Below are positions 22,061 to 33,056 of a stretch of 64,000 nucleotides of DNA, one piece after another. Source of the stretch: Paguma larvata (lineage: Eukaryota > Chordata > Mammalia > Carnivora > Viverridae); NCBI GenBank assembly GCA_030068075.1, contig CM057827.1, positions 69,020,500 through 69,084,499 on the forward strand, written 5' to 3'. The position numbers and the translations under genes were made by a program. Under the pieces are notes generated by a model. That model was not told the DNA's origin. It ran no database searches and was given only the letters and a program-made list of their open reading frames with translations. The number at the start of each line of letters is the position of its first letter. Within the stretch, counting starts at the first letter, position 1.

Positions 22061-22419
22061 CAACTACTACCTTTACAGAGAAGCATGTGTATCACATCTC
22101 ACAGTAATTAATAAATAAATAAGCAAAACCCAAATAAACAACAAAAAACACATTTTTAAAAAAGGTTCCCCTTGTCTATTCCTAGACTCCAAAATAATGT
22201 GAAACTTTGAGCCTTTCCCATGAGATGCTGACTCACTAACGAACACAGCGTTCTTTCTTCCTTTCATAACACTCATGTCTGAAATCTGTGTGTGCATACA
22301 CACACCCCAATGTTTGTGGAAATGGAAATCATGTGAAAAAAATCGCTGTATTCCATGATCCATTAGTGAGGTAAAATGCTTTATTGTTTTCAGTTCGTTC
22401 TCCCCTCTCGCCCTGCTTT
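22061..22419. other. Single-copy sequence
   Basis: The 123-codon minus frame at 22073-22444 has no recognised domain and runs into LTR sequence; I do not call it a gene. Confidence 0.4.
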
Positions 22420-22771
22420 CTGACATGTGACTTTGTATCTCCACCCACTGGCGATGAGTAGACTTCCTCCCACACTATTGATGTTGGGCGTGGCCACATA
22501 GCTTGTTCTGACCACCAGGTTGAAACTGACAGTTGGTCAGTGTAGACGTCTACCCTTGAGAGATATCACCTTTATTCACTCCCCCATGCACTTATAGCAT
22601 CACCTGCCCCAAGCAGATAGGATAGGAGATGTTTGGAACAGACTTGAGCCCTTACTGAACCTTGGAGGCACCAGCCAAAGCCAAACTAGAACTGACACGC
22701 CCCAGCTGACCAGCGGATATGATTATTAAGCCATCAGATTTTGTAGCAGTTACATAGTGTACTGACAAGAG
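22420..22771 (+). mobile_element. MLT1-type (ERVL-MaLR) solo LTR
   Basis: GACATGTGACTTTGTATCTC, GGGCGTGGCCACATAGCTTG, a terminal ATTAAGCCATCAGATTTTGT and TAGTGTACTGACAAGA match the MLT1 LTR pattern (GGCCATGTGACTTGC... TTAAGCCACTGAGATTTTGG... CCTGACTAATAC). No internal region with gag or pol is seen nearby. Old and inactive. Confidence 0.65.
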
Positions 22772-23289
22772 TTAACCAACATGGTTATCTTGGTAATCCT
22801 GTGGCAAAGCTTTTCTGTAAGTACTTGCTGTATTTTTAAATTTGTGAGCTGGTCCTTTTAAAGGCTGGGCTTTCTTCAATCTTAAGTAAGCTTTTTTTTT
22901 TTTTTTTCCTTCTTTTCTAAATGTTTTAATCCCGGAGTCATCCTTGACAAGAGCAATCCACGATACTGCATTCAAAATCAGTTTTTAATCACTGTGGGGA
23001 GTTATTTATTCCTGAACAAAGTTTGTCTGCCTAATGTTCTCCTGTTGGAATGCATTTGCTTCTAGGAGATGCCTGAATTCCTTGGCTAAATAGACTTCTG
23101 GCAGGCTGTTGTCCTTGAATTTAAATTTAAATTCTTCTTCCACTGATTCAAACCACCTGATACAGATAACATTTGTTGTCCAGACCTGGTCCTTATTTAG
23201 AAATAATTTTATGTGACGAGTTTATTTTCCCCAGATATCTGCAACAGTATTTCCAGTTGTACACACTCTCCTAAACTCTTGACACTCTC
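22772..23289. other. Single-copy sequence with a T run
   Basis: A T run at 22892-22907 (plus strand) ends in CCTTCTTTTC. No gene. The 67-codon minus frame at 22772-22975 is chance. Confidence 0.4.
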
Positions 23290-23600
23290 CCATCTAGACG
23301 CGTAATCTATTTCCCAGACTCTTGAACCTGGACAGAGCTGCGTGACTGCCTCATCAAATAGAAGGAAACAGAATGTCTGACTTCCAGAAGAGGTAATACA
23401 CTCTCTCCCTGCTTCTCTCTTTCTTGGAACCCAGTCACCACATTACACATCAGGCTCTATGTTTGTGTTCCAGACAACAGTTCCAGTTAAGGGACCAGGT
23501 GACAGCCAGCATCAGCCATTATACATGTGAGTGAATGAATCTTTAGATGATTCCGGTCCCCAACTGCTTCCATCAACTTCTCAACTAGCGGAGTCTATAT
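23290..23600 (+). mobile_element. MLT1-type LTR, 3'-truncated
   Basis: CCCAGACTCTTGAACCTGGA, TGACTGCCTCATCAAATAGA, a CTTGGAACCCAGTCACCACA stretch, CAGGTGACAGCCAGCATCAG and TTATACATGTGAGTGAATGA follow the MLT1 LTR order (CTTGAATCTGGGCTGGCCTT... GACAGCCAGCACCAACTGCCAGACATGTGAGTGA). The polyadenylation end is missing. Confidence 0.7.
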
Positions 23601-24884
23601 CTGCGCTTATACTCTACTGGGGGCAGGGGTCATCAGAGTCTGGCTACAGCCATGGGCTTCTGTAAAGAGAACCCAAGGAAATGCAAGAAAAGGAAAAACA
23701 GAACTAAGGAAGCTTCCTCTCACTCATGCTCTCCCTGCCCTCTGCAGCCCTTCTTCCTTGGAAGCTCTCTCCACTTTCCCCAGCTCGATGCAAACAGTAG
23801 CTTCTCAAAAGGTTTGTCCTATTTATTTTGTTTTCTTAGTTCCTGAACTCTCCATTTCTCTCTCACTTCTATAGATTTCTCAGGGTTGATTTTAATGCAA
23901 AGAGACGATAGCTCATGCTGCTTCACTATCTTGGCAACAAGATATATTTTAAAAAGGACAGATAAAAGAAACATTTGCATATCCATTAAATAGTTTACAC
24001 TCTAGATGCCTATTCATAGTTGATCAATTTTCCAAATATTGTCTTCACTAGATAAACCTAGTAAGTATGCATACAGATAGATTCATAGCACTATCTTTGC
24101 AGGTGCCAATTTAAGCAGGGTCCTTGGTTTGGATAACATTATTGCTTCAGATGCCTGCTGTGTCTTGGTCCCCGTGGGAACTTAGAATAACGACCAGATG
24201 TACACTTGGTTCTACCTAAGTTTATGTTTCTAAATGCCAACTATATTTAAATAGACCTCTTTCATTGGAATTTGATAAACAAAGAAACCAAACCACACCT
24301 TAGATAAATTTGTTGCAAATTTGTTCAACAGCTAAACATTACAAATGGCCTCATATGCCATTGACTGACTCAGCTTCCCAGTATTGTCCTGGTTTCCGCT
24401 GTTTCTTCTGTATTCCTACATCTGCTTTCTTCCCAACTTTGTGGCGGAGAGCTGCCCTGGTCTTCAACGACATACCTTGTTTCACAATGTAAAATCTGTC
24501 TTGTCTTAATTAGAAAAAGAGTTTCTCCAGATTTTCTCCATATTAGCTGCAGTCCCCTTCCACCCTAACTTTCTCTGGCTGTTGGCCCTACCACGATCTA
24601 GGCTCTAGACTCACAGCCCAGAGCTGACAACTAGGACTCTGCCACATGGTTGTTGCTGGGCCCCTTTGATTCTTCACATATTTTTAAAAACTTTTTATTT
24701 ATTGCTGTAGTTTGGGAAGAAGAAAAGGTCAATACCCAACTGAAGATCATGGTTAGCACAGGGTGGGAAGTCTAAAATTGTTATTAAAATAAATTAATTA
24801 ATAATTAATTAATTTTGGAGTAAGAGGATTAGAAGCAAAAAAAAAAGAGGATTAAGTCTACAGAGGCTAACAGAGTCAGATTCA
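23601..24884. other. Single-copy sequence
   Basis: No supported gene. A near-palindromic TTAATTAATAATTAATTAAT stretch lies at about 24788-24813. Short frames at 23652-23846 and 24310-24492 have no domain. Confidence 0.4.
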
Positions 24885-25015
24885 TTCATCTGTACAGATG
24901 GGAGAACTCTGTGTGACCATCTGCTCCCGCTCCCTTATTGTGCAGATAAGGAAAGGGAGGCTAAAGAATGTGTCTCGAGTCATGCAGTGGTCACCAAGAC
25001 TCGGAGCATGGTGTG
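24885..25015 (-). mobile_element. Probable MIR fragment, minus strand
   Basis: CTTATTGTGCAGATAAGGAA, AGGGAGGCTAAAGAATGTGT and CGAGTCATGCAGTGG resemble the reverse-strand MIR core (TTTTACAGATGAGGAAACTGAGGC... AAGGTCACACAGC). Only this core is visible. Confidence 0.4.
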
Positions 25016-26039
25016 AGGTGGCCCATTGTGTCTCTGCTCAGAGCAGCAGTACTGGTGTACCCATCTCAGAGTAGTTGGCATCTCTGTTTGCTCCACTAAA
25101 GAAACGGGAGCCCAGGGGCGCAGGGTGACCTGTCTGGCCACAAACATACAAGTTCTGAGAGATATTTGCTAGAGCACAGAAATACATCTCAGGCTCCATG
25201 AGAAACCTTAAAATAGCTCCCATGTGGCAGCACTGCTTGGATGGCTTTGCAAAGACGGTCACCGAGCCAACAACCCAGAGGACGTTTTCAGTTCAAGGTT
25301 GAAGAAGCTTTCAGCCCAAAGTCAAGGGGCTGGAACTTCAGTAATGTTCTAATAATCCAGAGAGGTATTACCCTGCGGGTACTGAGGCATGTTGAAGGGG
25401 AAGTGTTGTCAAAGTTAAAAACAAAGAATTCTTTTATTTAAAGCTCTTGTTTCTGATTCATTCCGGGTGGTGAGTAATATAGCTTTAGGTGGGAGGGTGA
25501 TTGGCATGCAATTGTGGATGGCTGGCAATGGCTCTGCAGCTTGCGCCTGCCTACCAGGGTACAACGTTGTGTGGCCAAACTGAAAAGTACCAAGAAAAAC
25601 AAATAAGGGAAGTGTTTAAAGTGACTCAAATCCCAAGGTGACCAAAAGTACTAATGAATATCTCCAGATACTGGGCACTGAGTAACTACTTTTCAAAACA
25701 AATGCAGTAAATCACCAGCTATTATTTTTAACAAGGGGCCAAGCTTGGGGATTGGCAGGGCATGTGGCTAGAGAAACTGTTTCTCTTTTACCCGTAACAC
25801 AATGTCATATGAAGGCAAGCATTTCACACATACTTTTGGCCATCCTAGAGATAGCTTTTACCTGTTTTGAGAGTTCCAGTAGCATCAGTCAGAATTAAGG
25901 AAGCTAAAATCCTCCCTCGACAAAGACCTGCAGAATCATTATAAGAACTTGTTTTCCTACTCTTAAAAAAAAAAAAAAATCCAAGAACTGTCAATGATGA
26001 GATAAAATGTACCAGGACATTTTCCCCACATTTTAACAG
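25016..26039. other. Single-copy sequence, no gene seen
   Basis: Short frames at 25038-25262, 25241-25441 and 25438-25629 overlap or oppose each other and show no domain. An A run of 14 lies at 25966-25979. Confidence 0.4.
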
Positions 26040-26489
26040 GGAGTATAATTTTTCCAAAGAGAAATATGAGTGGATCATAAACACATAAAAAATGTTCAAT
26101 CTAAGTAGCAACCTGAAATGCAAATTAAAGGAAAAACAACTAAATTAGCACAGATTAAAAAAGAAGATAATGCCTAATGCTGAGAAGGGTACAGTGAAGT
26201 GGGCAATTCTCTTTTGCTGATAGAAGTATAAATTAATTTGCTTTTTCTGGGGAAAAAATAGCAATACCCATCAAGAGCCTGAAATTGCTTATAGCCTTTA
26301 AACCAATGATCCTACTTATAGTTATCTTGCCTGAAGAAATCATTTTAATACAGACAAAGCTTTATGCAAAATGTTGCTTACGCTAGCACATTTATAATTC
26401 TTGAAAAGTCAAAGCCAACTTAAATATCTATGTATGGTAAGATTTAAAGAATAATTAATAAAATATATAAAATACCTACATGTATCACA
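26040..26489 (+). mobile_element. Old L1 LINE fragment (end of ORF2 region)
   Basis: CAACCTGAAATGCAAATTAA, AATGCCTAATGCTGAGAAGG, GAAGTATAAATTAATTTGC and CAATGATCCTACTTATAGTT track the last part of L1 ORF2 in order. Stops and frameshifts make it a relic. A SINE interrupts the fragment at 26507. Confidence 0.65.
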
Positions 26490-26506
26490 CAAGAAACATT
26501 TTTTTT

Positions 26507-26720
26507 AATTTTTTTTTAATGTTTATTTATTTTTGAGAGACATAGAGGCACAGCGTGAACAGGGGAAGGGGCAGAGAGAGAGGGAGACACAGAATCTGAA
26601 GCAGGCTCCAGGCTCTGAGCTGTCAGCACAGAGCCCGACACGGGGCTCGAACTCACAGACTGCGAGATCATGACCTGAGCTGAAGTTGGCCGCCCAACCG
26701 ACTGAGCCACCCAGGCGCCC
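26507..26720 (-). mobile_element. CAN-SINE, young and full length, minus strand
   Basis: The minus strand reads GGGGCGCCTGGGTGGCTCAG, TCATGATCTCGCAGTCTGTG, GAGTTCGAGCCCCGTGTCGG, GCTCTGTGCTGACAGCTCAG and a CT-rich region, close to consensus. The duplication CAAGAAACATTTTTTT lies at 26490-26505 and 26721-26736, exact over 16 bp. It is one of the least diverged copies in the window. Frames at 26516-26723 translate it. Confidence 0.98.
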
Positions 26721-26736
26721 CAAGAAACATTTTTTT

Positions 26737-26841
26737 AATACTAGAAAAAATTCTTTTAATATCTGGAGGATGAGGTTCTCTAAATTCTAGAACATGCATA
26801 TGGAAGTAAAATACTGAAAATGGAGGATTTTTAATAAAATA
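26737..26841 (+). mobile_element. Probable L1 3' untranslated remnant
   Basis: AT-rich sequence between the two SINEs continues after the target duplication. By position it should be the L1 3' part; the sequence itself is only suggestive. Confidence 0.35.
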
Positions 26842-27054
26842 GGGGTGCCTGGGTGCCTCAGTCAGTTAAGTGTCCAACTTCAGCTCAGGTCGTGATCTCA
26901 CGGTTCATGAGTTCAAGCCCCGCATCGGGCTCTCCACTGAAGTGAAGAGGCTGCTTCAGTTCCTCTCTCTGCCCCTGCTTGCACTGTAAGTAAGTGAGTA
27001 GGTAGGCAGGTAGGTAAGTAAGTAAGTAAATAAGTAAATAAATAAATATATATC
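26842..27054 (+). mobile_element. CAN-SINE with tetranucleotide tail
   Basis: GGGGTGCCTGGGTGCCTCAG head, GGCTCAGGTCGTGATCTCAC-like body, GAGTTCAAGCCCCGCATCGG, a shortened CT region (the CTGACAGCTCAG block is replaced by CTGAAGTGAAGAGG), then a tail of GTAA/GTAG/AAAT units instead of plain A. It faces the previous SINE head to head across 121 bases. Confidence 0.93.
26987..27053 (+). repeat. (TAAG)n/(TAGG)n microsatellite in SINE tail
   Basis: About 67 bases of four-base units, TAAGTAAGTGAGTAGG... shifting to TAAATAAGTAAATAAATA. It has evolved from the A-rich tail of the SINE at 26842. Confidence 0.9.
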
Positions 27055-27061
27055 AATAAAA

Positions 27062-28600
27062 GATGCCCACTAAAATCACCTTCCGAGTGTTTTTATTCAC
27101 TGGAGTTTTATCCCACTAAGAGGACCTCTTACTTCAGTTAAGATGAGATCAAACAAGTCAAACTCTCTTATTACTAAGTAGCTCCATTGGTTCCCAGACC
27201 CTGAGAAGGGTTCCAGCCAGCTATCTGGAAATTTGATTCTGAACCCAGTATTTATGATGAGTACCTGCTTCTCATTCTCTCTGATAAACTGAGCCGACAC
27301 CCCAAAGTCAAAAGCCCCGCACAGCCACATCTCTTCATCAGCCTCTTCGGGGCTGCTTTCCTTATTTCATGCCAGCCCCACCGCCCCTTCATTGGCTGCA
27401 CTGAAAATACTACTTTTGCTCCCAGGAATCTTACACTTAACTGGAAACCTACATCTCCCTATGCCCTACAGTCTCATTCTATTACTCAGCTACTCTATTT
27501 TGCACTTTGCATCTACCAGTTGGAATTAAACCCCTTCTGATAGAAGTCCTGTAACATGAAGAGAGATTTCCCATCTCTAGTATACATCAGCACATACTCT
27601 GAAACATGGGGAATCCATCTCTTGGTAACAGTTTACTAGTGTGTGTGTGTGTCTGTGTGTGTGTATTTTAAATATAACTGGCAATGCCAAGAGACATATG
27701 TGACGATGTACACTTGCCAACTTCTCTAAAGAATTCCTATGGAAATAATGAAGGAAATTTTCCTTCCATCTCCAGTCTCACTCATCACGTGTGGCAAGAC
27801 TTCCATATGTCACTGAGCATCTGCACAGTAGATAGTAAAGGCAACGCAAAAGAGCTAGTGAAAGCCCAACTCTAAAACTATGGACTCCAGGACACTTCCT
27901 AAATATCTTTGTATAATAAATCCTAATAGGAAACATCAGTAACAGCCAGTCATAGGACATCAGCTTTCTAGTATTTGTGATTGATTTATTTTAGGCAGGT
28001 GTTTTGAACTGTACTATAGCCAATGTCATGTGATAAGCCAAGTCATGGAGGAATTCTACCATCATGACAGATGAAGTAGCCTTACTACCAGGTGAAACTC
28101 ACTTCGGTCATGGTACAAAAGTGACCTGATTAAAGAAGAAACTGGTTATAGGAGTTCCTTTTTTAGCACAATGCTTCAAAACAAATTTCCCCAAAGCACC
28201 AATACATTTTAAAACTATGGAGGGCTAAGACTACTTAAAAAAAATATAGTGCACTGTGCAACAAAACAATCTCTTTTCCGTAGACAAGACTGTGTTGTCT
28301 AGCATTATTTCTGGTGGTTTGGAAGGACATTCAGTCATATCTTAAGAGTTAAGTACCCTCTCTCCTCCTTCCTTTGGTGTCACAAATCGGGAATTTGCTT
28401 CAAAATTACTGCAGGTTTTTCAGGATATGTTGTTTACTCATCTTCCTGATCACCAACTTATAGCTCTCTCCTGCTAATTTCCTGAATGTTTTGAAGTTCT
28501 GGGTTTTTCTTTACAGACTCTATTCATATTCACACGGGGAGATGTTTTTCTAAGGGAAGCAGGGAGGCTGCAAAGAAGAAAGTGTTTCCATTATTGACTC
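27062..28600. other. Single-copy sequence with a TG microsatellite
   Basis: No gene I can support. A minus-strand frame at 27097-27330 contains DFGVSAQ, which recalls a kinase DFG motif, but nothing around it fits a kinase. A TG run with one CT interruption lies at 27639-27665. Confidence 0.4.
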
Positions 28601-28625
28601 AGGCTACAATCTGGGAGGGAAAGAA

Positions 28626-28741
28626 GGGAGGAAGGGAGGAAGGGAGGAAGGGAGGAAGGGAGGAAGGGAGGAAGGGAGGAAGGGAGGAAGGGAGGAAGGG
28701 AGGAAGGGAGGAAGGGAGGAAGGGAGGAAGGGAGGAAGGGA
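28626..28741 (+). repeat. (GGGAGGAA)n minisatellite, about 14.5 pure units
   Basis: A perfect 8-bp unit runs for about 116 bases, with degenerate purine flanks from about 28607 to 28770. All bases on the plus strand are purine, so triplex or slipped structures are possible. Frames across it on both strands (28582-28880) are low-complexity artefacts. Confidence 0.97.
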
Positions 28742-28770
28742 CGAAAGAAGGGAGGAAGAGGGAGGAAGGG

Positions 28771-29514
28771 GAGCAACAAAAGACCAACTGAAGCAAAAAG
28801 GAAAACCAAAGAGTGGAAACATCCCCAGGATGTTGGAAAGATGAAATAGTCTTAAGAGCAGCAGACCTTCGAATAAACACTAGGGATCTGGAGGAAAGTT
28901 CATTAGAATGAAAATAAAATTTTTATAAAAAAAAAAATGGGAGAGAGTGGGAGAGAATTGAAAAAGGCATGCAAATAAAACAGCAAGAATATTCACGTTA
29001 AAAACATGGATTGAACAAAATGTAGCAAACAACTGAGAATGGCCAGGCTCACCTTTACCAGCGTTTCATCACTCGGTAAAATTTGTTTCCTTGTTTTAAT
29101 TGGCAATGCTCCACAGAACAGGAGAGCAGCTGAACAATCCCATGGGCTTCCTCTCCCACTGCTTCCGTGCGCTCTACAATAGCCATTCCCTGTAGGACAT
29201 TTTCTAAGACTGGGGAAGCCATATCTCTGTCTGATTCCTGTAATCTCTTGTCTTATGCAACTATCTCTGAAAATCTATTTTCTGCCATTAAATAAACTTT
29301 AGGCCCTTAACCGTATCCGTGGACATCTTTCTGGAAATCACTGACCCAATGAGACAACTACTCAAGAGGCAATCTTGTGTAGAAACGCAGGAAAGAGAGA
29401 GTGTGTGTGAATCATTGCCTGTGGCTTCGACTCTCCCTAAAGCAAAATAAGCACAATTTGGAAATGTCTACTGGTAATATTAATTAACCAAACTTGTAAG
29501 CATATACTGCAGGC
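28771..29514. other. Single-copy sequence
   Basis: Nothing recognised; A run of 12 at about 28926-28937. Confidence 0.4.
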
Positions 29515-29890
29515 ATAGCCTATGCCAGGAGTGTAAAGTGATGCAAAAACAAATGGCTCTGTTTCCAAGTAATTTACAATTTAATGGGGAGGGAAGAAGA
29601 AATTAAAAAATAGAGAGCAATAAGTATGACTAAGGAGGAAAATGTAAAATATCTCAGAAGTTCAAAAAAGGAAGAGATGAAATCCTAGTAAGAGTCTTAG
29701 GAAAGTTCCTTGAACTGGATATTGTTTGATTGGGGGGGGGCGGCGTGAGTTTTAGCAGAACAAAAGGAAATATGGCATTTGAAAAGAAAGGTATTTTGAG
29801 CAGAGAAAAACATGAGCAAAGGTACAGAACTGAGAAATTGTAAGCTGCGTACAGGAAGAACAGCTAAGTCAGCTTGACGAAAGCACAGGG
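29515..29890 (+). mobile_element. Possible ancient interspersed repeat, family not assigned
   Basis: AAGTAATTTACAATTTAATG, TTAGGAAAGTTCCTTGAACT, TTTTGAGCAGAGAAAAACAT and GAGCAAAGGTACAGAACTG match the wording of a widespread old mammalian repeat (TTACAATCTAATGGGG... GCATTCCAGGCAGAGGGAACAGCATGTGCAAAGGC). I cannot assign a family. A run of nine G lies at 29732-29740. Confidence 0.35.
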
Positions 29891-29939
29891 TGTATGAAGG
29901 AATATTGCTTATGTCTTCCATCCTTGAACAAGGCTGTAT

Positions 29940-30150
29940 GACTAGTGGTCAAAAGCAAAGTTTCTAGATCCATGCTGCTTAGATTCAAATCCGTTCTCCA
30001 CCACATCCCTGCCATGGGACCTGGCGCGAGCAAATGGATTTTCTTTGCCTCCTTTTCCTGTCTGCAAAATGGGGATTATATGGACACATACTTCATAGAG
30101 TTGTCATGGGAAGCGGGCCTTAGAAAAGTCCATGGCACAAGATGAGCCCT
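29940..30150 (+). mobile_element. MIR SINE
   Basis: GATCCATGCTGCTTAGATTC, AAATCCGTTCTCCACCACAT, GCAAAATGGGGATTATATGG and ATACTTCATAGAGTTGTCAT are MIR motifs in order, from tRNA-like head to core and beyond. Confidence 0.75.
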
Positions 30151-31031
30151 CCGAGACTAGAGTGATTGTCACCCTCATCTAGGAGAGTCTGCATACATGG
30201 AAGGCCAAAAGGGAAATTATCTGGTCTTTTCTCCTAGCTACGACAAACTAGCTTCTTTAACTTATATACAGAAATCTCGGCCCATTGGAAGTGGGGGAGC
30301 ATGATTCAAGAAAGACTACCCTTTAAACAACCTGACACTCTGGCATTCCTGTTCTTACGACATATGTAAGAGAAAACAGTTCTTCGGATAACTCTGCTCA
30401 TCCACAAGCTTATAAGCTCATTGTTCTTGCTCAGCCTGTCAATGAGAAAAGGCAAATCAAAGAATGGGTCATTCCCAAGAAAATGGCTTAATGTTGGACA
30501 TTGTTTTTCTGTGTTTCATTATATGCTTTTCTCCTTAGAGGCCCCAAACTCTCTCATCTTTGAAGGTCCAAAGGTACCCCACCTCAAGGATCCACTTAAA
30601 GGGGAGGGAAAAGCTTTCCTGGAACCTCTTAGGGTCTCTGGCTGGGTCTAAAAATTAAACTGACAAAGAGATTAAGAGGAGATAAGCATATCCGTATATT
30701 AGATATGACTGACATCACATGTAGCCTTAATATGGAAATGAAGATCTGAAGAAACAGTTACACCTGAGGATTTTTATGCCATGTTTGATGGAGAGTGGAC
30801 AGTCATGCAGGTATGACAGAGAATGTAAGTTAAGTGTAGGAGGAAGCTTAGCAAAGTGTATTTGTTCAAAGTCTTCTTGGTGTCACTCTATCTTAGAGAT
30901 AAGGATCCTCCTTTCCTCTGGGCATGGAGTGGGCACATCTCACACAAGGGTTTTTATGACCCATTTCAGAGGAGAATGGTGGCTCCTGCCATTTTCTCAA
31001 ACTTCTTCAGCTTAAAAACATTCTCTATTCA
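30151..31031. other. Single-copy sequence, no gene seen
   Basis: Frames at 30421-30651, 30776-31015 and 30856-31110 are short and overlapping, with no domain. Confidence 0.4.
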
Positions 31032-31220
31032 GAGCACCTGGGTGGCTCAGTCAGTTAACCATTGGACTCTTGATTTCCGCTCAGGTCATGATCTCATGGT
31101 CATGAGATGAGGCCCTGCATTCAGCTCTGTGCTGGGCATGGAGTCTGCTTGATTGTCTCTTTCTCCTTCTGCCTCTCCCCCACTCATGCATGCACACACT
31201 TGCTCTCTCAAAAAAAAAAA
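31032..31220 (+). mobile_element. CAN-SINE, older type
   Basis: GAGCACCTGGGTGGCTCAGT head, TCATGATCTCATGGTCATGA, a body with GTGCTGGGCATGGAGTCTGC (the general carnivore wording, not the felid CTGACAGCTCAGAG block) and an 11-base A tail. Target duplications are unclear. Confidence 0.92.
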
Positions 31221-32504
31221 TTATTCAAGGTGCCCTATTTAGGGGTAATGTGTCCTGTACCCCATCATATCCCACTTCTCAGTACATTTCCACCATGTAA
31301 CTCTACTTCCACAAAGAAACCCAAATCAGCACTTGTTTCTACCTGTGTATATACATACAATAAAAACAACAAGAAGATTTTGGTAAGTATATTTTCTTTC
31401 CTTTCTCAGCAAATTGGTATTCTCTTCTTCTCAACTATCAAGAAAAGAACTGTAGGCTGCTGTTAAACAAAAAGCAGAGTTAAGTCTCAATTTAAAAATA
31501 AATAAATATGAACCTTACGGTCATTTATAGCACGAATCCTTTCTGGAATATGACAGGAGTCAGGTGACTAATGGTAATCTATGGCCATGTCCAAGTGCCA
31601 TATCCTAAGAGTCATGGAATACGTGCTTAGCCAAAACACTAAAATAACTTAGCTCAGAAAGACTCCCATACTTTCTTCTTCTCCACCATGAATGATCAAC
31701 TGTGCTATGAACCGTGACCTCCTACTGCAGAAAATAAGTTAACAGAAGGTGAGAATGCCCATCGAGAAGGGAAAGGAAGAGGGAATAAACCTTTTTTTGA
31801 GAAGGAATCACTATTACTAATTAAGACAGAGATGTAGACTTCCAAAAGCAAAGGTTTGCGAATTAATAATTTTTTTTCATTCAAAGAGATCTTCAATAGT
31901 TGTCTCTCCAACCCTCCCCTCCCCATCCTACTTCTTGCTCACTCCCTTCTCCTTCCCTCTCTCCCTTCTCCCTGCCCCCTCCCTCTAGACCTAAGATATG
32001 AGAACTACTTCTCCATTTGGCTCGATTTCCCATTTCTGTACCAAGCTCTAGACAGATAAAGACACCAGTTTCATTTTTCTCACTTTTTAGGAGGACTGAA
32101 AGGCACACAGTGTGGGGGAAACCAAGTTAGCATTCTTTAGTATAGGATTCTATATACCCTTACCGATTATGATTGCATTGTCTGCCTGGAAATTCTACTT
32201 TAGACACCAAAATGAATAGGTGTCTAGGAATACTTTTATTGTTCCTTTCCTTATTTATAGCTTACTTTCTCTCCAGTGAAAGCTAAGTTTATGTACTGAG
32301 TTATGGAACAGAGAATTTGGTCAATTCTGGGCTTAAAAATATAGACCACAGTCTTCTGAATAATGTTGTAATTGATTAAACTCAATTCCAAGGTACTCCT
32401 TATCCATACCTAACTCACATTTTCTGATTATTTTACAAGTGAGCACTCAGAGGATATTTCCAGAGTTTGCTAAGTAACACTGGGCTTCTTGTATTCCTAT
32501 AGAA
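31221..32504. other. Single-copy sequence with a CT-rich stretch
   Basis: No gene seen. 31904-31990 is strongly pyrimidine-rich (CTCCAACCCTCCCCTCC, CTTCTCCTTCCCTCTCTCCC). Confidence 0.4.
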
Positions 32505-32610
32505 GCACTCTAATAAGCCTTTGAAAGGAACTTTCATCTATTAACTCTCACAATAGATCTGTGAGACATGGACATCACATCTTTGAAATGATAACAAGAA
32601 AGTCAGCTCT
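32505..32610 (-). mobile_element. MIR fragment, minus strand
   Basis: AACTTTCATCTATTAACTCT, CACAATAGATCTGTGAGACA and GACATCACATCTTTG resemble the reverse-strand CTCATTTAATCCTCACAACAACCCTGTGAGGTAGG part of MIR. Confidence 0.45.
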
Positions 32611-32744
32611 AAAAACCTCTTGATTAGGAAAACAATACCCTAAATCTATCACAAAGGACTAATGTGGTTTCTGGGCTATTTCAACTTTGAAATTCCATTT
32701 TCTTTATATTACCAGAATTGTTTCTGTTCTTAAACAAAGGTTCA

Positions 32745-32835
32745 TTACTGCCACTAATTGTCTTTATAACTTTGGGCAAGACGTGTAATTTCTCCACATC
32801 TGAGATTTCTTATCTCTAAAGTAAGTGAGGATTTC
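32745..32835 (+). mobile_element. MIR core fragment
   Basis: CTGCCACTAATTGTCTTTAT, ACTTTGGGCAAGACGTGTAA and TCTGAGATTTCTTATCTCTA match the MIR core (TGCCACTTACTAGCTGTGTG, ACCTTGGGCAAGTTACTTAA, CTCAGTTTCCTCATCTGTAA). Confidence 0.6.
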
Positions 32836-33056
32836 CAGCTAAAAATGGAAGTTTGACACATCTCGACAATGACAGAAAATTGTTAAAGGTATGAGCCCAT
32901 AAAAACAGAGACTAGAAGATGAGAGGACCAGAGAGAAGACATGTCAACAGCAATGCAGAGGATGAAAGGTAGAGAGATGAGTGGCAATTGACTGCAGAAA
33001 AGCAAACTGCAACCAAATGGGCTAAAGAGGGGACCATCAGTAAGAAGCAGGCTGAT

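Noticed and set aside
22073..22444. 123-codon minus-strand frame
   Set aside because: No domain; it runs into an MLT1-type LTR and has no conserved start or splice signal.
27097..27330. Kinase-like DFGVSAQ in a minus-strand 77-codon frame
   Set aside because: The motif is seven residues long, and nothing after it resembles a kinase activation segment (no APE region, no HRD upstream). Chance is the simplest reading.
28626..28741. CRISPR-like array
   Set aside because: The unit is 8 bp with no spacers; it is a simple minisatellite in a mammalian genome.
28582..28880. Four overlapping frames of repetitive protein on both strands
   Set aside because: All are readings of the 8-bp GGGAGGAA array, which has no stop codon in several frames.
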